NCBI GenBank assembly: GCA_913773715.1
Contig: CAJYHD010000201.1
Span: 1 to 14,737, forward strand
DNA: 14,737 nt
From: an uncultured Sphingobium sp.
Lineage (GTDB): Bacteria; Pseudomonadota; Alphaproteobacteria; Sphingomonadales; Sphingomonadaceae
Reading direction: 5' to 3'
Each line of letters starts with the position of its first letter. Positions within the stretch are counted from its first letter, which is position 1. The position numbers and the translations under genes are program-made. The notes below the pieces were generated by a model that saw nothing but the letters and a program-made list of their open reading frames with translations, was not told where the DNA came from and ran no database searches. Below, piece by piece: positions 1 to 7,195 of this stretch.

Positions 1-2
1 AA

Positions 3-2459
3 GCGAGGCGGCAGGCGTTCGCCCGGCTCGGCCGCGACCTGACACCGGATCGGGTAGAACGGCTCGATGCACTGCTGCGGATCGGGGGAACACCCACCCG
101 TTCGGCTCTGGCATGGATACGCGACTGGCCCAAAGCGCCCGGTGCCGGCAACCTGAAGGCGATCGTCGAACGGCTCGATCATGTCCGGGGCCTCGGTATT
201 GAAGCCGAACGGGCGTGGCGCATCCATGTCAGTCGCTATGCGGTGATCGCGCGCGAGGGGGCGATCATGACCGCCCAGCACCTGACCAGGCTCGAAGGCC
301 GGCGTCGCCTCGCCACGCTGGTCGCCTTCGCGATCGAGATGGAGGTGGCGCTGACCGACGCCGCCATCCTGATGGTTGAGAAGATGGTCGGCGCTATGTT
401 CCGGCGCGCTGATCGCACCCGGTCGGAACGGCTGATCGACCAGGCGCGGTTGTTCCGCGACACCGCCCGCCTGCATATCCGCCTCGGGCAGACGTTGCTG
501 GACGCGCGCGGCACCGGCCGGAACGCGCTGGCGCTCGTCGATGAACGGATCGGATGGCAGGCGCTCGAACAGAGCCTGCGCGCAGCCGAGGAACTGACCC
601 GCCCCGGCGAGGACGGCCTTGACGAGGTGGTGGAACGCTATCCGGTGGTTCGCCGCTTCCTGCCGACTTTCCTCGCCGCGTTCCGCTTCCGGACCGCCTG
701 TACCGGTGATCCGCTGCTCGGCGCGGTCGAACTACTCCGCACCTTTTATGCGGACGGCCGCACGATCCTGCCGCGCAAGGCGCCTGTGTCGTTCCTCAAG
801 CCCAAATGGCATCGCATCGTCATGCCGACCGATGGTGCATTCAACCGGCGCGCTTGGGAGATCGCGGTGCTGGTCCATCTACGCGACCGGCTCGCCTCCG
901 GAGCGATCTGGGTGGATGGCAGCCGCGCCTATCGCACGCTCGACGATTATCTTCTGCCAGCCCCGGCCTTCGCGACCATGCGTGCCGAAGGGCAGCTCGG
1001 CTTGGCGGTGAGCGGCACCGCATCCGACTGAATCGCCGCGCACCGCGACCGGCTGCGCCAGCGCATGGGCGAGGTGGAGCGTGCCGCAGCCAAGGGAACG
1101 CTGCCCGACGCCGCGATCGAGGACGGCCGCCTGACCATCTCACCGTTGCGGCGCTCTACGCCCGATGAGGCGGAGGAACTGAAGGCCCGCCTCTATGGCC
1201 TGCTGCCGCGCATCCGGATCACGGACCTGCTGGCCGAAGTCTCGGCATGGACCGGCTTCGCCGACCGCTTCGTTCATACCCGCACCGGTTCACCCGCGAG
1301 TGACCAGTCCGCGCTGATGGGTGCGATCCTCGCCGATGGCACCAACCTCGGTCTGGCCCGCATGGCGGAAAGCTCGCGCGGGCTGACCCATGCCCGGCTG
1401 CTGTGGACCGCCGAATGGCACATCCGCGACGAAACCTATGCCGGCGCGCTCGCCGCGATTGTCGACCATCACCACGCCCATCCGCTCAGCCGGCTGTGGG
1501 GGTCGGGCGACACCTCATCCTCGGACGGGCAGTTCTTCCGTGCCGGCGGGCGCGGCGAGGCGCGCGCCGACCACAACGCCCGCTATGGCAGCGAGCCGGG
1601 CGTGCTGTTCTACACCCACATCTCCGACCGCTTCGCGCCCTTCCACAGCAAGGTCATCGCCGCCAATGTCGGCGAGGCCCCACACGTCATCGACGGGTTG
1701 CTCGACCATGAAAGCGGGATTGCGATCCGCGAACATGCGACCGACACCGCCGGCGCCGTCGATCACGTCTTCGGTCTGTGCCACTTGCTCGGCTTCCGCT
1801 TCGCGCCCCGCATCCGCGACCTTGGCGAACGCCGCCTCTACGCCATGAGCGATCTTGCACCCTGGCCGACGCTGCGACTGCTCGTCGCCGGTCCGGTAAA
1901 CCTTCGTGCCATCGATGAGGACTGGGACGAGACGCTGCGGCTTGCCGCCTCGATCCGTGCCGGCACCGTCCGCGCATCGGTGATGCTGCGCAAGCTCGCC
2001 GGCTATCCGCGCCAGAACCCCGTCGCCCGCGCGCTCCGCGAGATCGGGCGGGTCGAGCGCACCCTGTTCATGCTCGACTGGCTCGACGATGTCGATCTGC
2101 GTCGCCGCACCAACGCCAACCTCAACAAGGGCGAGGCTCGCAACGCGCTCGCCCGCGCCGTCTTCTTCAACCGGCTCGGCGAACTGCGGGACCGCACCTT
2201 CGAGAACCAGCGGCACCGCGCCTCCGGTCTCAACCTCATCGTGTCGGCCATTATCCTGTGGAACACCGTCTATCTCGACCGCGCCGCCCGCCACCTGCGC
2301 GAGCGCGGCATCGAAGTGCCCAATACCCTGCTCGCCCATGTCACCCCGCTGGGCTGGGAGCATATCAGCCTTACCGGCGACTATCTGTGGAGCGAGATCG
2401 ACAAACACCGCGAGCGGTTCAGGCCGCTGCGGACCACGGGATCAGCCATCCGCCCTTAA
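3..2459 (+). pseudogene. tnpA: Tn3-family transposase TnpA, 5'-partial, interrupted by an in-frame TGA
   Basis: TnpA is the DDE transposase that binds the 38-bp ends and carries out replicative transposition. The frame is open from base 3 to a TGA at 1029-1031, then continues in the same frame to TAA at 2457-2459. The visible part is about 817 amino acids of a protein normally near 1000, so roughly the first 150-200 residues lie off the left edge. The catalytic residues are all present: D (1524-1526, in SSSDGQF), D (1743-1745, in TDTAG) and E (2133-2135, in NKGEARNA). Their spacing of 73 and 130 residues matches my recollection of the family. Sequence on both sides of the TGA reads through smoothly (SGTASD, then IAAHRDRL), so a TGG tryptophan codon probably mutated. 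Restart at ATG 1065 would give a 464-residue C-terminal piece that keeps the triad but lacks the DNA-binding N-terminus. A sequencing error at this base is the main alternative. Confidence 0.9.
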
Positions 2460-3029
2460 CGTACGCTCAGAAAGACATTCTGCGATGACCCCCGTTTGCA
2501 CCTGGTTTTCGACCTGACCCTTTTCCCAACCGGCTGCGGGAGAGCAGGCTGTCGGCTCGACCATGTAGTGGCTGGCCATGACCAGGAAGCGTCGGTTGAA
2601 GACCCGCTCCTTGCCGGTGAAAACGCTCGTCATCGCCGTCTTCATGTTATCGTAGATGCCGCGCGTCGGCACCCCGCCAAAGAAGGCGAAGGCTCGGGCA
2701 TGAGCGTCGAACAGCATCTCCTGCGTCTCGCGTGGATAGGCGAGCGCGTCGACCAGGCATCGGTCAAGGATGGCCAGCCCAGGCCCGGCCTCCGTCTCTC
2801 GATCGAGATGGGCGGCGAACACCGCCGCAATCGTAGCGGCGTCGGAATGACGCCCCAACGGCACGCCGGCCAACTTCAACCGATCCCCGAGCCCGTCGAG
2901 GAGTATCACTGGCCCCTCCTCGGCCAAGCGATTCCGAAGCGCCTGGCAGAAGGTCGACTTGCCGACCCCCTGCGCGCCAGTCACCCCGATGAGGAACTTG
3001 CCCGCCCCCGCCTGCGCACGATCTTCCAT
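2442..3029 (-). pseudogene. Chimeric ORF: P-loop ATPase N-terminus joined to an IS21-type IstA fragment
   Basis: This 195-residue frame is a patchwork. Residues 11-98 are the start of a P-loop kinase/AAA-type protein with Walker A GAQGVGKST (18-26) and an ILDRCLVDALAY segment that looks like the Walker B region of small nucleotide kinase-like ATPases. From about residue 97 (near base 2741) it becomes the middle of an IS21-family transposase: PRETQEMLFDAH, FFGGVPTRGIYDNMK and GWEKGQVENQV are hallmark IstA stretches. From about residue 179 it is translated Tn3 terminal repeat. The istA 5' end, its terminal repeat and istB are all missing, so the joint is not a clean IS insertion. Deletion or recombination at the shared AYP/PRE codons is more likely. 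An in-frame stop at 3045-3047 limits the start to ATG 3029. No good ribosome-binding site precedes it. Probably non-functional. Confidence 0.8.
2455..2492 (-). repeat. Tn3-family 38-bp terminal inverted repeat (right end)
   Basis: Read on the minus strand, the 38 bases begin GGGGTCATCGCAG and end GAGCGTACGTTAAG, with the GGGG tip and GTTAAG inner end of Tn3-family repeats. The TAA stop of tnpA (2457-2459) falls inside it. The outer boundary is placed between 2492 and 2493. A fifth G in the run makes this uncertain by one base. Confidence 0.85.
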
Positions 3030-3196
3030 AGGGGGGAAATATGCTCACGGCCAGCGACGAAGTCCAACCTTCAGTTCGCCGCCGATGCTCGCCTCCTTCG
3101 CTCACGCTGAGGGATACAGCGCTCCGTTACAAACGCAACTTACAGACCGTGCGCTGATGGCTTACTTGATGGCTACGTTCCACCCTTGGGTCAACG

Positions 3197-3225
3197 ATCG
3201 GCCATCTCAGTTGTGAATGGCCGAT
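3197..3225. repeat. Perfect 9-bp inverted repeat, possible hairpin
   Basis: ATCGGCCAT (3197-3205) and ATGGCCGAT (3217-3225) are exact reverse complements with an 11-base loop. A moderately T-containing stretch (TAGTATTTCAG) follows on the plus strand. It may be a weak terminator, an operator or decayed insertion-sequence debris. Confidence 0.5.
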
Positions 3226-3305
3226 AGTATTTCAGTTAGTGGCTCTGCGCTGACCCGGAGATCGGTAAGGCTAGTCATTAGCTGCGGCAGATTTATAGGT
3301 GATCT

Positions 3306-3457
3306 GAACGAACGGCTGCTAAGGTCGACGTAGCGCTCGAAAGCGGCCGGGCCGTAATCCACCACCCGAAGGCGTTCGAGATCCCTGCCCTGCTCCCTGA
3401 ACGAACGTCCGCTCTCTCGCGCACGCCTCCCGAGAGCGGACGGGCCGCTATCCACCA
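3306..3457. repeat. Diverged direct repeat, 59-bp units at a 93-bp period
   Basis: Unit 1 (3306-3364) and unit 2 (3399-3457) both begin GAACGAACG. Both end in a closely matching block, CGAAAGCGGCCGGGCC followed by TCCACCA in unit 1, and CGAGAGCGGACGGGCC followed by TCCACCA in unit 2. The centres differ more. Unit 2 keeps a perfect stem while unit 1 does not, so unit 1 looks more decayed. I associate such GAACG/GCGGAC intergenic repeats with sphingomonad genomes, but cannot check the family here. Confidence 0.65.
3406..3442. repeat. 11-bp stem-loop within the second repeat unit
   Basis: CGTCCGCTCTC (3406-3416) and GAGAGCGGACG (3432-3442) are perfect reverse complements with a 15-base loop. 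The dyad is the core of the repeat unit and could fold in RNA or single-stranded DNA. No U-tract follows, so it does not look like an ordinary terminator. Confidence 0.6.
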
Positions 3458-3500
3458 AAGTCCACCACTGCAGAAGCTCGAGGCGCGTGCCCTTGCATCA

Positions 3501-3514
3501 AAGCGGATCCGCTT
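3501..3514. repeat. 14-bp perfect palindrome upstream of the 3618 gene
   Basis: AAGCGGATCCGCTT is a perfect palindrome 104 bases before the first gene of the next block. It shares the AAGCGG core with the nearby repeats. It may be an operator or another repeat remnant. Confidence 0.4.
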
Positions 3515-3617
3515 GCCGCGGCTGACCGCACGAGTCACCCAGGCCGAAGCCTTGATCAACATACAAGATCGCACATTACGGATGGACACCGCGACGTGAT
3601 CTCGCCCATCTGACCCG

Positions 3618-4295
3618 ATGAACATGCCGCATCTCGAAGTAGGCGCTAATCGCGCTGCAGTGCGCGAATGGCGCGACGCGGCTGCACTTACGGCAATTGC
3701 CGCGCTGCACGCAGCAAGCCGGTGTGCCATGCAATTGCTCGAGGAGCAGATGCAGTCGATCGTAGGGCCGGGTTCGGTCGTCAGGACAGAAGCGTTTGCA
3801 CGTGACATGATCAGGCCGATCATGCGCGCGCAGGTGACACCAATGGCCGATGACTGGTTCAACGACCACGCGCGGGCTTTGCGGCAGATTGATCCTCGCC
3901 TGGAAAAGCTCGCATTGCGCTTCGCGTTGATCAGAGATCGCCCGGTGCTTCCCCAAGACGAGGTGATTGCGCCGACCGGTTGGATTGCACCTGCCTGGCT
4001 GCGCAGAACATCGGGCACGGTTGGATCGGTCACAAGCCGTCTGTCACTCGAAGGTGCCACTAGCGTGGTTCCAGAGGCGCTGCGCCAAGGTGCGGAACAG
4101 GCCATGACGCGGCTCGGACGAGAACTGGGCGAGCGTGCCGGTTTTTACGAGAGATTTCGCGTGGCCGCGCGCGCCGAACTGTCGCGCGTGTGGCTTGGGC
4201 CAGCTCTCACCGCCCCTTCCCCACGACCGTATCTGGCGCAACTGCTCGATACAGTAGATCGTACCAGTGACGAAGCCATGGAGATCATCGCGTGA
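3618..4295 (+). CDS. Hypothetical helical protein, first gene of a two-gene unit
   Basis: I do not recognise this 225-residue protein. It is predicted to be mostly alpha-helical and soluble, with no signal peptide or obvious membrane span. Amphipathic helices fill residues 13-48 and about 155-190, and a mixed middle section contains WFNDHARALRQIDPRLEKLA. The most hydrophobic stretch, ALTAIAALHAA near residues 23-33, is too short for a membrane segment. ATG 3618 is used; ATG 3624 is equally possible, and neither has a strong ribosome-binding site. Its stop overlaps the start of the next gene (GTGA, 4292-4295), so the two are probably translationally coupled and their products may act together. 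The coding sequence is less tidy than that of the flanking genes, consistent with an accessory gene. No function is proposed. Confidence 0.8.
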   Translation: MNMPHLEVGANRAAVREWRDAAALTAIAALHAASRCAMQLLEEQMQSIVGPGSVVRTEAFARDMIRPIMRAQVTPMADDWFNDHARALRQIDPRLEKLALRFALIRDRPVLPQDEVIAPTGWIAPAWLRRTSGTVGSVTSRLSLEGATSVVPEALRQGAEQAMTRLGRELGERAGFYERFRVAARAELSRVWLGPALTAPSPRPYLAQLLDTVDRTSDEAMEIIA

Positions 4296-5323
4296 TTGCG
4301 GACGTGTTCCTGCGGGAGATCCCAGCAGCGCTGCAGGCGGGCATCCGCAGCGGCCAACTGGACGTCTATGGGTCGGTCATTCGCAACGTCTCGAATGGGC
4401 AGATCGCCGGCTTCCTGCAGGAAACGAGTGCGCTGTCGAAAGTCGCAGCGCTGGTGAACGCTGGCCCGGCCGCACCGCTCCAGCTGGTGAGCGCCGGCGT
4501 CCAGATCTTGCAAAACGAGCAGATCAAGACCGGGATCTCTGCCGTGCAGCAGAGCTTGGCAGTACTCAACGAGCTGCAGATCGCGAACCTGGCACTGGGC
4601 GCAGCGGGGATCGGCGTCACCGCGGTCGGCTTTGCGGTGATGAGCAAGAAGATCGATCGCGTGCGTGAGGATGTGCGGGTCTTGGATGGCAAGCTTGACC
4701 GGCTGCTCGACGAGTTCGCGCGCGATCGAACGGAGAAGCTGGACGACATGTTCGATCGTCTGCGCGGGCTTGCAGAGCGCATCGACATGCGCTGGAGCAT
4801 GAGTGGGGACAGGGCGGCCCTGGGCTGGCAGCATGATGCGGACGAGGTCGACCGCCTCAGCACGTTCTTCGCGGGCCGGGCGCGTCGCCTGCTCGATGCA
4901 CGGGCGGACACGGTCATCGAGGCTACTCCGCTGCTGGATGCATTTGCCATGGCATCGGGCATGCGGATCGGCGCCCTGGCGCTTGCAGGCGAGACACAGG
5001 CGGCCGTTCAGGTTGCGCGCGACGATGCGGCGAGAATGGAGCAGATGACGGGCCGCATCGGCGCAGCCGATCTGGCCCGCGCGTGGCTGGAATCCTCGCA
5101 GTGGCAGGCGGCTCCTGGTAGCGACGCTGCCGGCGAGGCGTTGGCTCTTGCCTCCACGCACGCGCGATCAGCCGCGACCACACTGCGAGCTCGTGAGGCG
5201 GTCGCGGCTACGCGCGCTTCGCCGCTGTTGGCTTTAGAATCGCAGGGCATGCTTGCGCGTGACTGGCTGGGGGCGGCGCGCGAAGAACAAGAGGCGCCGC
5301 TGCTGCTGATGACCGCCATCTGA
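4292..5323 (+). CDS. Membrane-anchored coiled-coil protein of unknown function
   Basis: The 343-residue product starts at GTG 4292, inside the stop of the previous gene. An N-terminal section (MIADVFLREIPAALQAGIRSG, then a VYGSVIRN...GQIAGFLQE stretch) resembles a widespread but uncharacterised bacterial family, as I recall it. A helical stretch leads to one strong hydrophobic segment, about residues 97-117 (ending GIGVTAVGFAVM). Directly after it comes a heptad-rich coiled coil (118-165: KKIDRVREDVRVLDGKLDRLLDEF). The C-terminal half is Ala-rich and helical. The layout suggests a bitopic or re-entrant membrane protein with a long helical stalk. Coupling to the upstream gene argues for a two-protein complex. 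Two-component alpha-helical pore formers share such features, but nothing here proves that relationship. The stop is followed by about 125 bp of non-coding DNA. Confidence 0.82.
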   Translation: MIADVFLREIPAALQAGIRSGQLDVYGSVIRNVSNGQIAGFLQETSALSKVAALVNAGPAAPLQLVSAGVQILQNEQIKTGISAVQQSLAVLNELQIANLALGAAGIGVTAVGFAVMSKKIDRVREDVRVLDGKLDRLLDEFARDRTEKLDDMFDRLRGLAERIDMRWSMSGDRAALGWQHDADEVDRLSTFFAGRARRLLDARADTVIEATPLLDAFAMASGMRIGALALAGETQAAVQVARDDAARMEQMTGRIGAADLARAWLESSQWQAAPGSDAAGEALALASTHARSAATTLRAREAVAATRASPLLALESQGMLARDWLGAAREEQEAPLLLMTAI

Positions 5324-5448
5324 CCGAAGCCATAGCGCTCCGAAACTGCCTCACAAGCACGTAAGACTTTGTTAGTACTTTGAAAGACCTCCGGATATTT
5401 CCCGGATAGGCGCAGCCATGACTGCCACGTACTTGCTGCGGTTCGACG
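5324..5448 (+). promoter_or_regulatory. Candidate promoter/operator region of the SPFH operon
   Basis: This gap is visibly richer in A/T than its surroundings. It contains possible -35 elements TTGTTA (5369-5374) and TTGAAA (5380-5385), without a convincing -10 at the right distance. At 5390-5407 lies TCCGGATATTTCCCGGAT, with TCCGG and CCGGA arms in inverted order. A near copy (16 of 18 bases) lies at 12256-12273, just after the response-regulator gene. A response regulator binding both sites is an inference. Confidence 0.4.
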
Positions 5449-6531
5449 ATGGCTCGCTCCAAGGGGGGCTTGCGGCGGTTGCCATCTCGCCTGTGGGGCA
5501 TGGCAATGGCGCTCGCCAGCGTAGTCAAATGGAACGGTCCGGCCTCGGTGCTGGCTTGGAAGTTCCCGAACGAAGAACTCAACACGCTCTCCAGCCTCGT
5601 CGTCAACGAGGCGCAGGAGGCGTATCTCTTTCGCAGCGGCGCCATCGACGGACCCTATGGTCCCGGTCGGCACGTGCTCTCGACCGAGAACATGCCGGTT
5701 CTGACCTCGCTCTATCGTATTCCATACGGAGGACGCTCGCCGTTCACGGCGGAGGTCTGGTTCGTCAACAAGGCGGTTTCGCTCGACTTGAAGTGGGGCA
5801 CCGTAGATCCATTGCAGATCATGGACCCGGGCCTGGGCGTATTCCTGCCGATCCGCTCGTTCGGGCAGATGGGTGTGCAGGTCTCTGACGCGAAGGAGTT
5901 CCTGACCTCGCTGGTCGGTACCATGCGCGGCTTCTCGCACCGCGAAGTCGCCGAGTATTTTCGCGGCTCGATCAATGACGCGGTGAAGACCGCCATTGCC
6001 GGACTGGTGCAGGACGGAACGGTCAACGCCTTTCAGCTTGGCGGCATGCTGCGCGACGTCGCCGATGCCGCCCATGTCGCGATCAGCGCCGAACTGGCTC
6101 GTTTCGGCCTGCGCGTCGTCAACTTCTACGTCAACTCGATCAACGTGCCCGAGGATGATCCCACCGTCGTGCGGGTCAAGACCGCCATGGCGCGCAAGGC
6201 CGAGATGGGCATCCTGGGCTTCAACTATCAGCAGGAACGCAGCTTCGACGCGATCGAGGCGGCGGCGGCTGCGAGCGACGGTGGCGCGGCCGGGGCGATG
6301 ATCGGCGCGGGGCTGGGCCTTGGCGCCGGACTCCCGCTGGGACGGGCGATCGGCGTGATCGCCGGCAACGCAGTGGGGCAAAGCAGCCTCGGCTCGGCAA
6401 TGAGCGAAGAAGATCGCACACGCGGCCGCATCGCTCTGCTGCGCGAGCTCAAGGCGCTGCTTGACGAGGGCGTCCTCACCGCCGAGGAGTTCGCTGCGCA
6501 AAAAGCCTCAGTGCTGGAGAACGGACGATGA
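5449..6531 (+). CDS. SPFH-domain (virion core protein/YdjI-like) protein with C-terminal SHOCT motif
   Basis: SPFH proteins form cytoplasmic-face membrane scaffolds. This 360-residue protein fits the branch often labelled virion-core-protein-like. Recognisable parts are VVKWNGPASVLAWKFP near 25-40, NEAQEAYLFRSG (53-64), YGPGRHVLST (70-79), an SPFH core to about residue 255 with INVPEDDP (231-238), and QMGVQVSDAKEFL in between. A Gly/Ala-rich stretch (278-312) could insert in or lie on the membrane. Residues 326-356 (LLRELKALLDEGVLTAEEFAAQKASVL) form a SHOCT motif, common at the ends of membrane-linked oligomers. The start is uncertain: ATG 5449 has no ribosome-binding site, while ATG 5500 or 5506 would begin at MAMALASVVKW, closer to relatives. 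The stop overlaps the next start (ATGA), so it is operonic with it. It likely recruits or organises the following three products. Confidence 0.85.
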   Translation: MARSKGGLRRLPSRLWGMAMALASVVKWNGPASVLAWKFPNEELNTLSSLVVNEAQEAYLFRSGAIDGPYGPGRHVLSTENMPVLTSLYRIPYGGRSPFTAEVWFVNKAVSLDLKWGTVDPLQIMDPGLGVFLPIRSFGQMGVQVSDAKEFLTSLVGTMRGFSHREVAEYFRGSINDAVKTAIAGLVQDGTVNAFQLGGMLRDVADAAHVAISAELARFGLRVVNFYVNSINVPEDDPTVVRVKTAMARKAEMGILGFNYQQERSFDAIEAAAAASDGGAAGAMIGAGLGLGAGLPLGRAIGVIAGNAVGQSSLGSAMSEEDRTRGRIALLRELKALLDEGVLTAEEFAAQKASVLENGR

Positions 6532-7190
6532 GGACCGCGCTGCTCGTCTGGGTCATCGCTGCCATCACGCTCAATGGCGGCGCGCTTTTGCTGGCCGGCG
6601 GAGCGGACATGCTGGACGTGCGCCAGACGGCGACGCTGGCGCTTCTCAACGTGTTCCTCGCCGGCGGTTTCGTTCCGGGATACAGCGATCGGGCACGCTC
6701 TGCATGGCCGGCTGTGCTTGCCGCTACGACCATCTCGACCGTCGCTTTTGTGCTTGGAGTGATTTGGTACGCCCTTGTCGACCGGGTGGCGCAGAGCGCA
6801 GTCCTGATGATCGACCTCGTCGCACTCGGCCTGTTCCTGGGCCTTCAGGTCCTGCTGGCACGGGCGCGCCAGGCTTTACCCGAAGGCCGCCCAGCCCCGC
6901 TGGCAGTCGCTCCCGACGAAAGCACGGTGCGTTCGATCGCAGTTCTGGTCGAAGCCGTTTTGGGTCAGCTGGCGATGGCGCGCACCTGCCCGCTTACGAC
7001 GCGCCTTGAGCGCCTGTCGCGCCGTCTGCGCCGCGGTGAGATCAGCGCTACCGCATTAGCGCGCCACGAGATCGCCGCCGAGACGGCGCGGCTGCGCGCA
7101 ACACTCGCTCGGACGCAATCGACCGGACACGCGAACGAGGACGATCTCGCCACCATTGCCAACCGCCTGGCCACCCTTCTGCAGGACTGA
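6528..7190 (+). CDS. Four-helix integral membrane protein, hypothetical
   Basis: The 220-residue product has four hydrophobic segments, about residues 4-24, 33-51, 61-82 and 90-111. A cytoplasmic tail of about 110 residues is helical and rich in Arg and Ala (RLERLSRRLRRGEISATALARHE). Start ATG 6528 overlaps the stop of the SPFH gene (ATGA) and has GGAG about nine bases upstream. The next gene begins six bases after its stop. I do not recognise the family. Position between an SPFH gene and a zinc-ribbon membrane protein suggests that it is the membrane partner of that assembly, with its tail available for docking. No catalytic motif is visible. Confidence 0.8.
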   Translation: MRTALLVWVIAAITLNGGALLLAGGADMLDVRQTATLALLNVFLAGGFVPGYSDRARSAWPAVLAATTISTVAFVLGVIWYALVDRVAQSAVLMIDLVALGLFLGLQVLLARARQALPEGRPAPLAVAPDESTVRSIAVLVEAVLGQLAMARTCPLTTRLERLSRRLRRGEISATALARHEIAAETARLRATLARTQSTGHANEDDLATIANRLATLLQD

Positions 7191-7195
7191 CCGAC

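Larger units (their letters stand above)
1..2492 (+). mobile_element. Right-hand part of a Tn3-family transposon (left end outside window)
   Basis: The segment carries a Tn3-type transposase reading frame and ends in a 38-bp terminal inverted repeat (2455-2492). Read inward on the minus strand, this repeat starts GGGGTC and ends GTTAAG, as Tn3-family ends do. The transposase stop codon lies inside the repeat, a usual arrangement in this family. The left end, resolvase and any passenger genes lie outside the window. The target beyond 2492 is istA-like sequence on the minus strand, so the transposon landed in an older insertion-sequence remnant. If insertion made the usual 5-bp duplication, bases 2493-2497 (CGTTT) should recur at the left end. 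The in-frame stop in the transposase suggests that this copy cannot move on its own unless the stop is suppressed or transposase is supplied in trans. Confidence 0.88.
3030..3617. other. 588-bp region without a convincing gene, rich in repeats
   Basis: I find no ORF here that I trust. The longest is an 83-codon minus-strand frame (3207-3458) whose sequence is largely made of the repeat pair described separately. The stretch holds a 9-bp inverted repeat (3197-3225), a 59-bp direct-repeat pair (3306-3457), an 11-bp hairpin (3406-3442) and a 14-bp palindrome (3501-3514). It separates the mobile-element debris from the gene block that starts at 3618 and probably contains that block's promoter. 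I cannot name a clear -35/-10 pair. Confidence 0.6.

Noticed and set aside
2496..3110. 204-codon plus-strand ORF opposite the ATPase/IstA chimera
   Set aside because: The minus strand carries unmistakable Walker A and IstA motifs; the plus-strand product has none.
3306..3457. Possible CRISPR array from the repeated GAACGAACG units
   Set aside because: Only two diverged units, no regular spacers, and no cas gene in the window.
3207..3458. 83-codon minus-strand ORF
   Set aside because: Most of its sequence is the diverged repeat pair, and it ends in the 9-bp inverted repeat. No recognisable domain or ribosome-binding site.
5008..6501. 497-codon antisense ORF over the SPFH gene and its upstream gap
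   Set aside because: It lies opposite two recognised genes and crosses the AT-richer leader; its residue make-up is typical of a GC-rich shadow frame.
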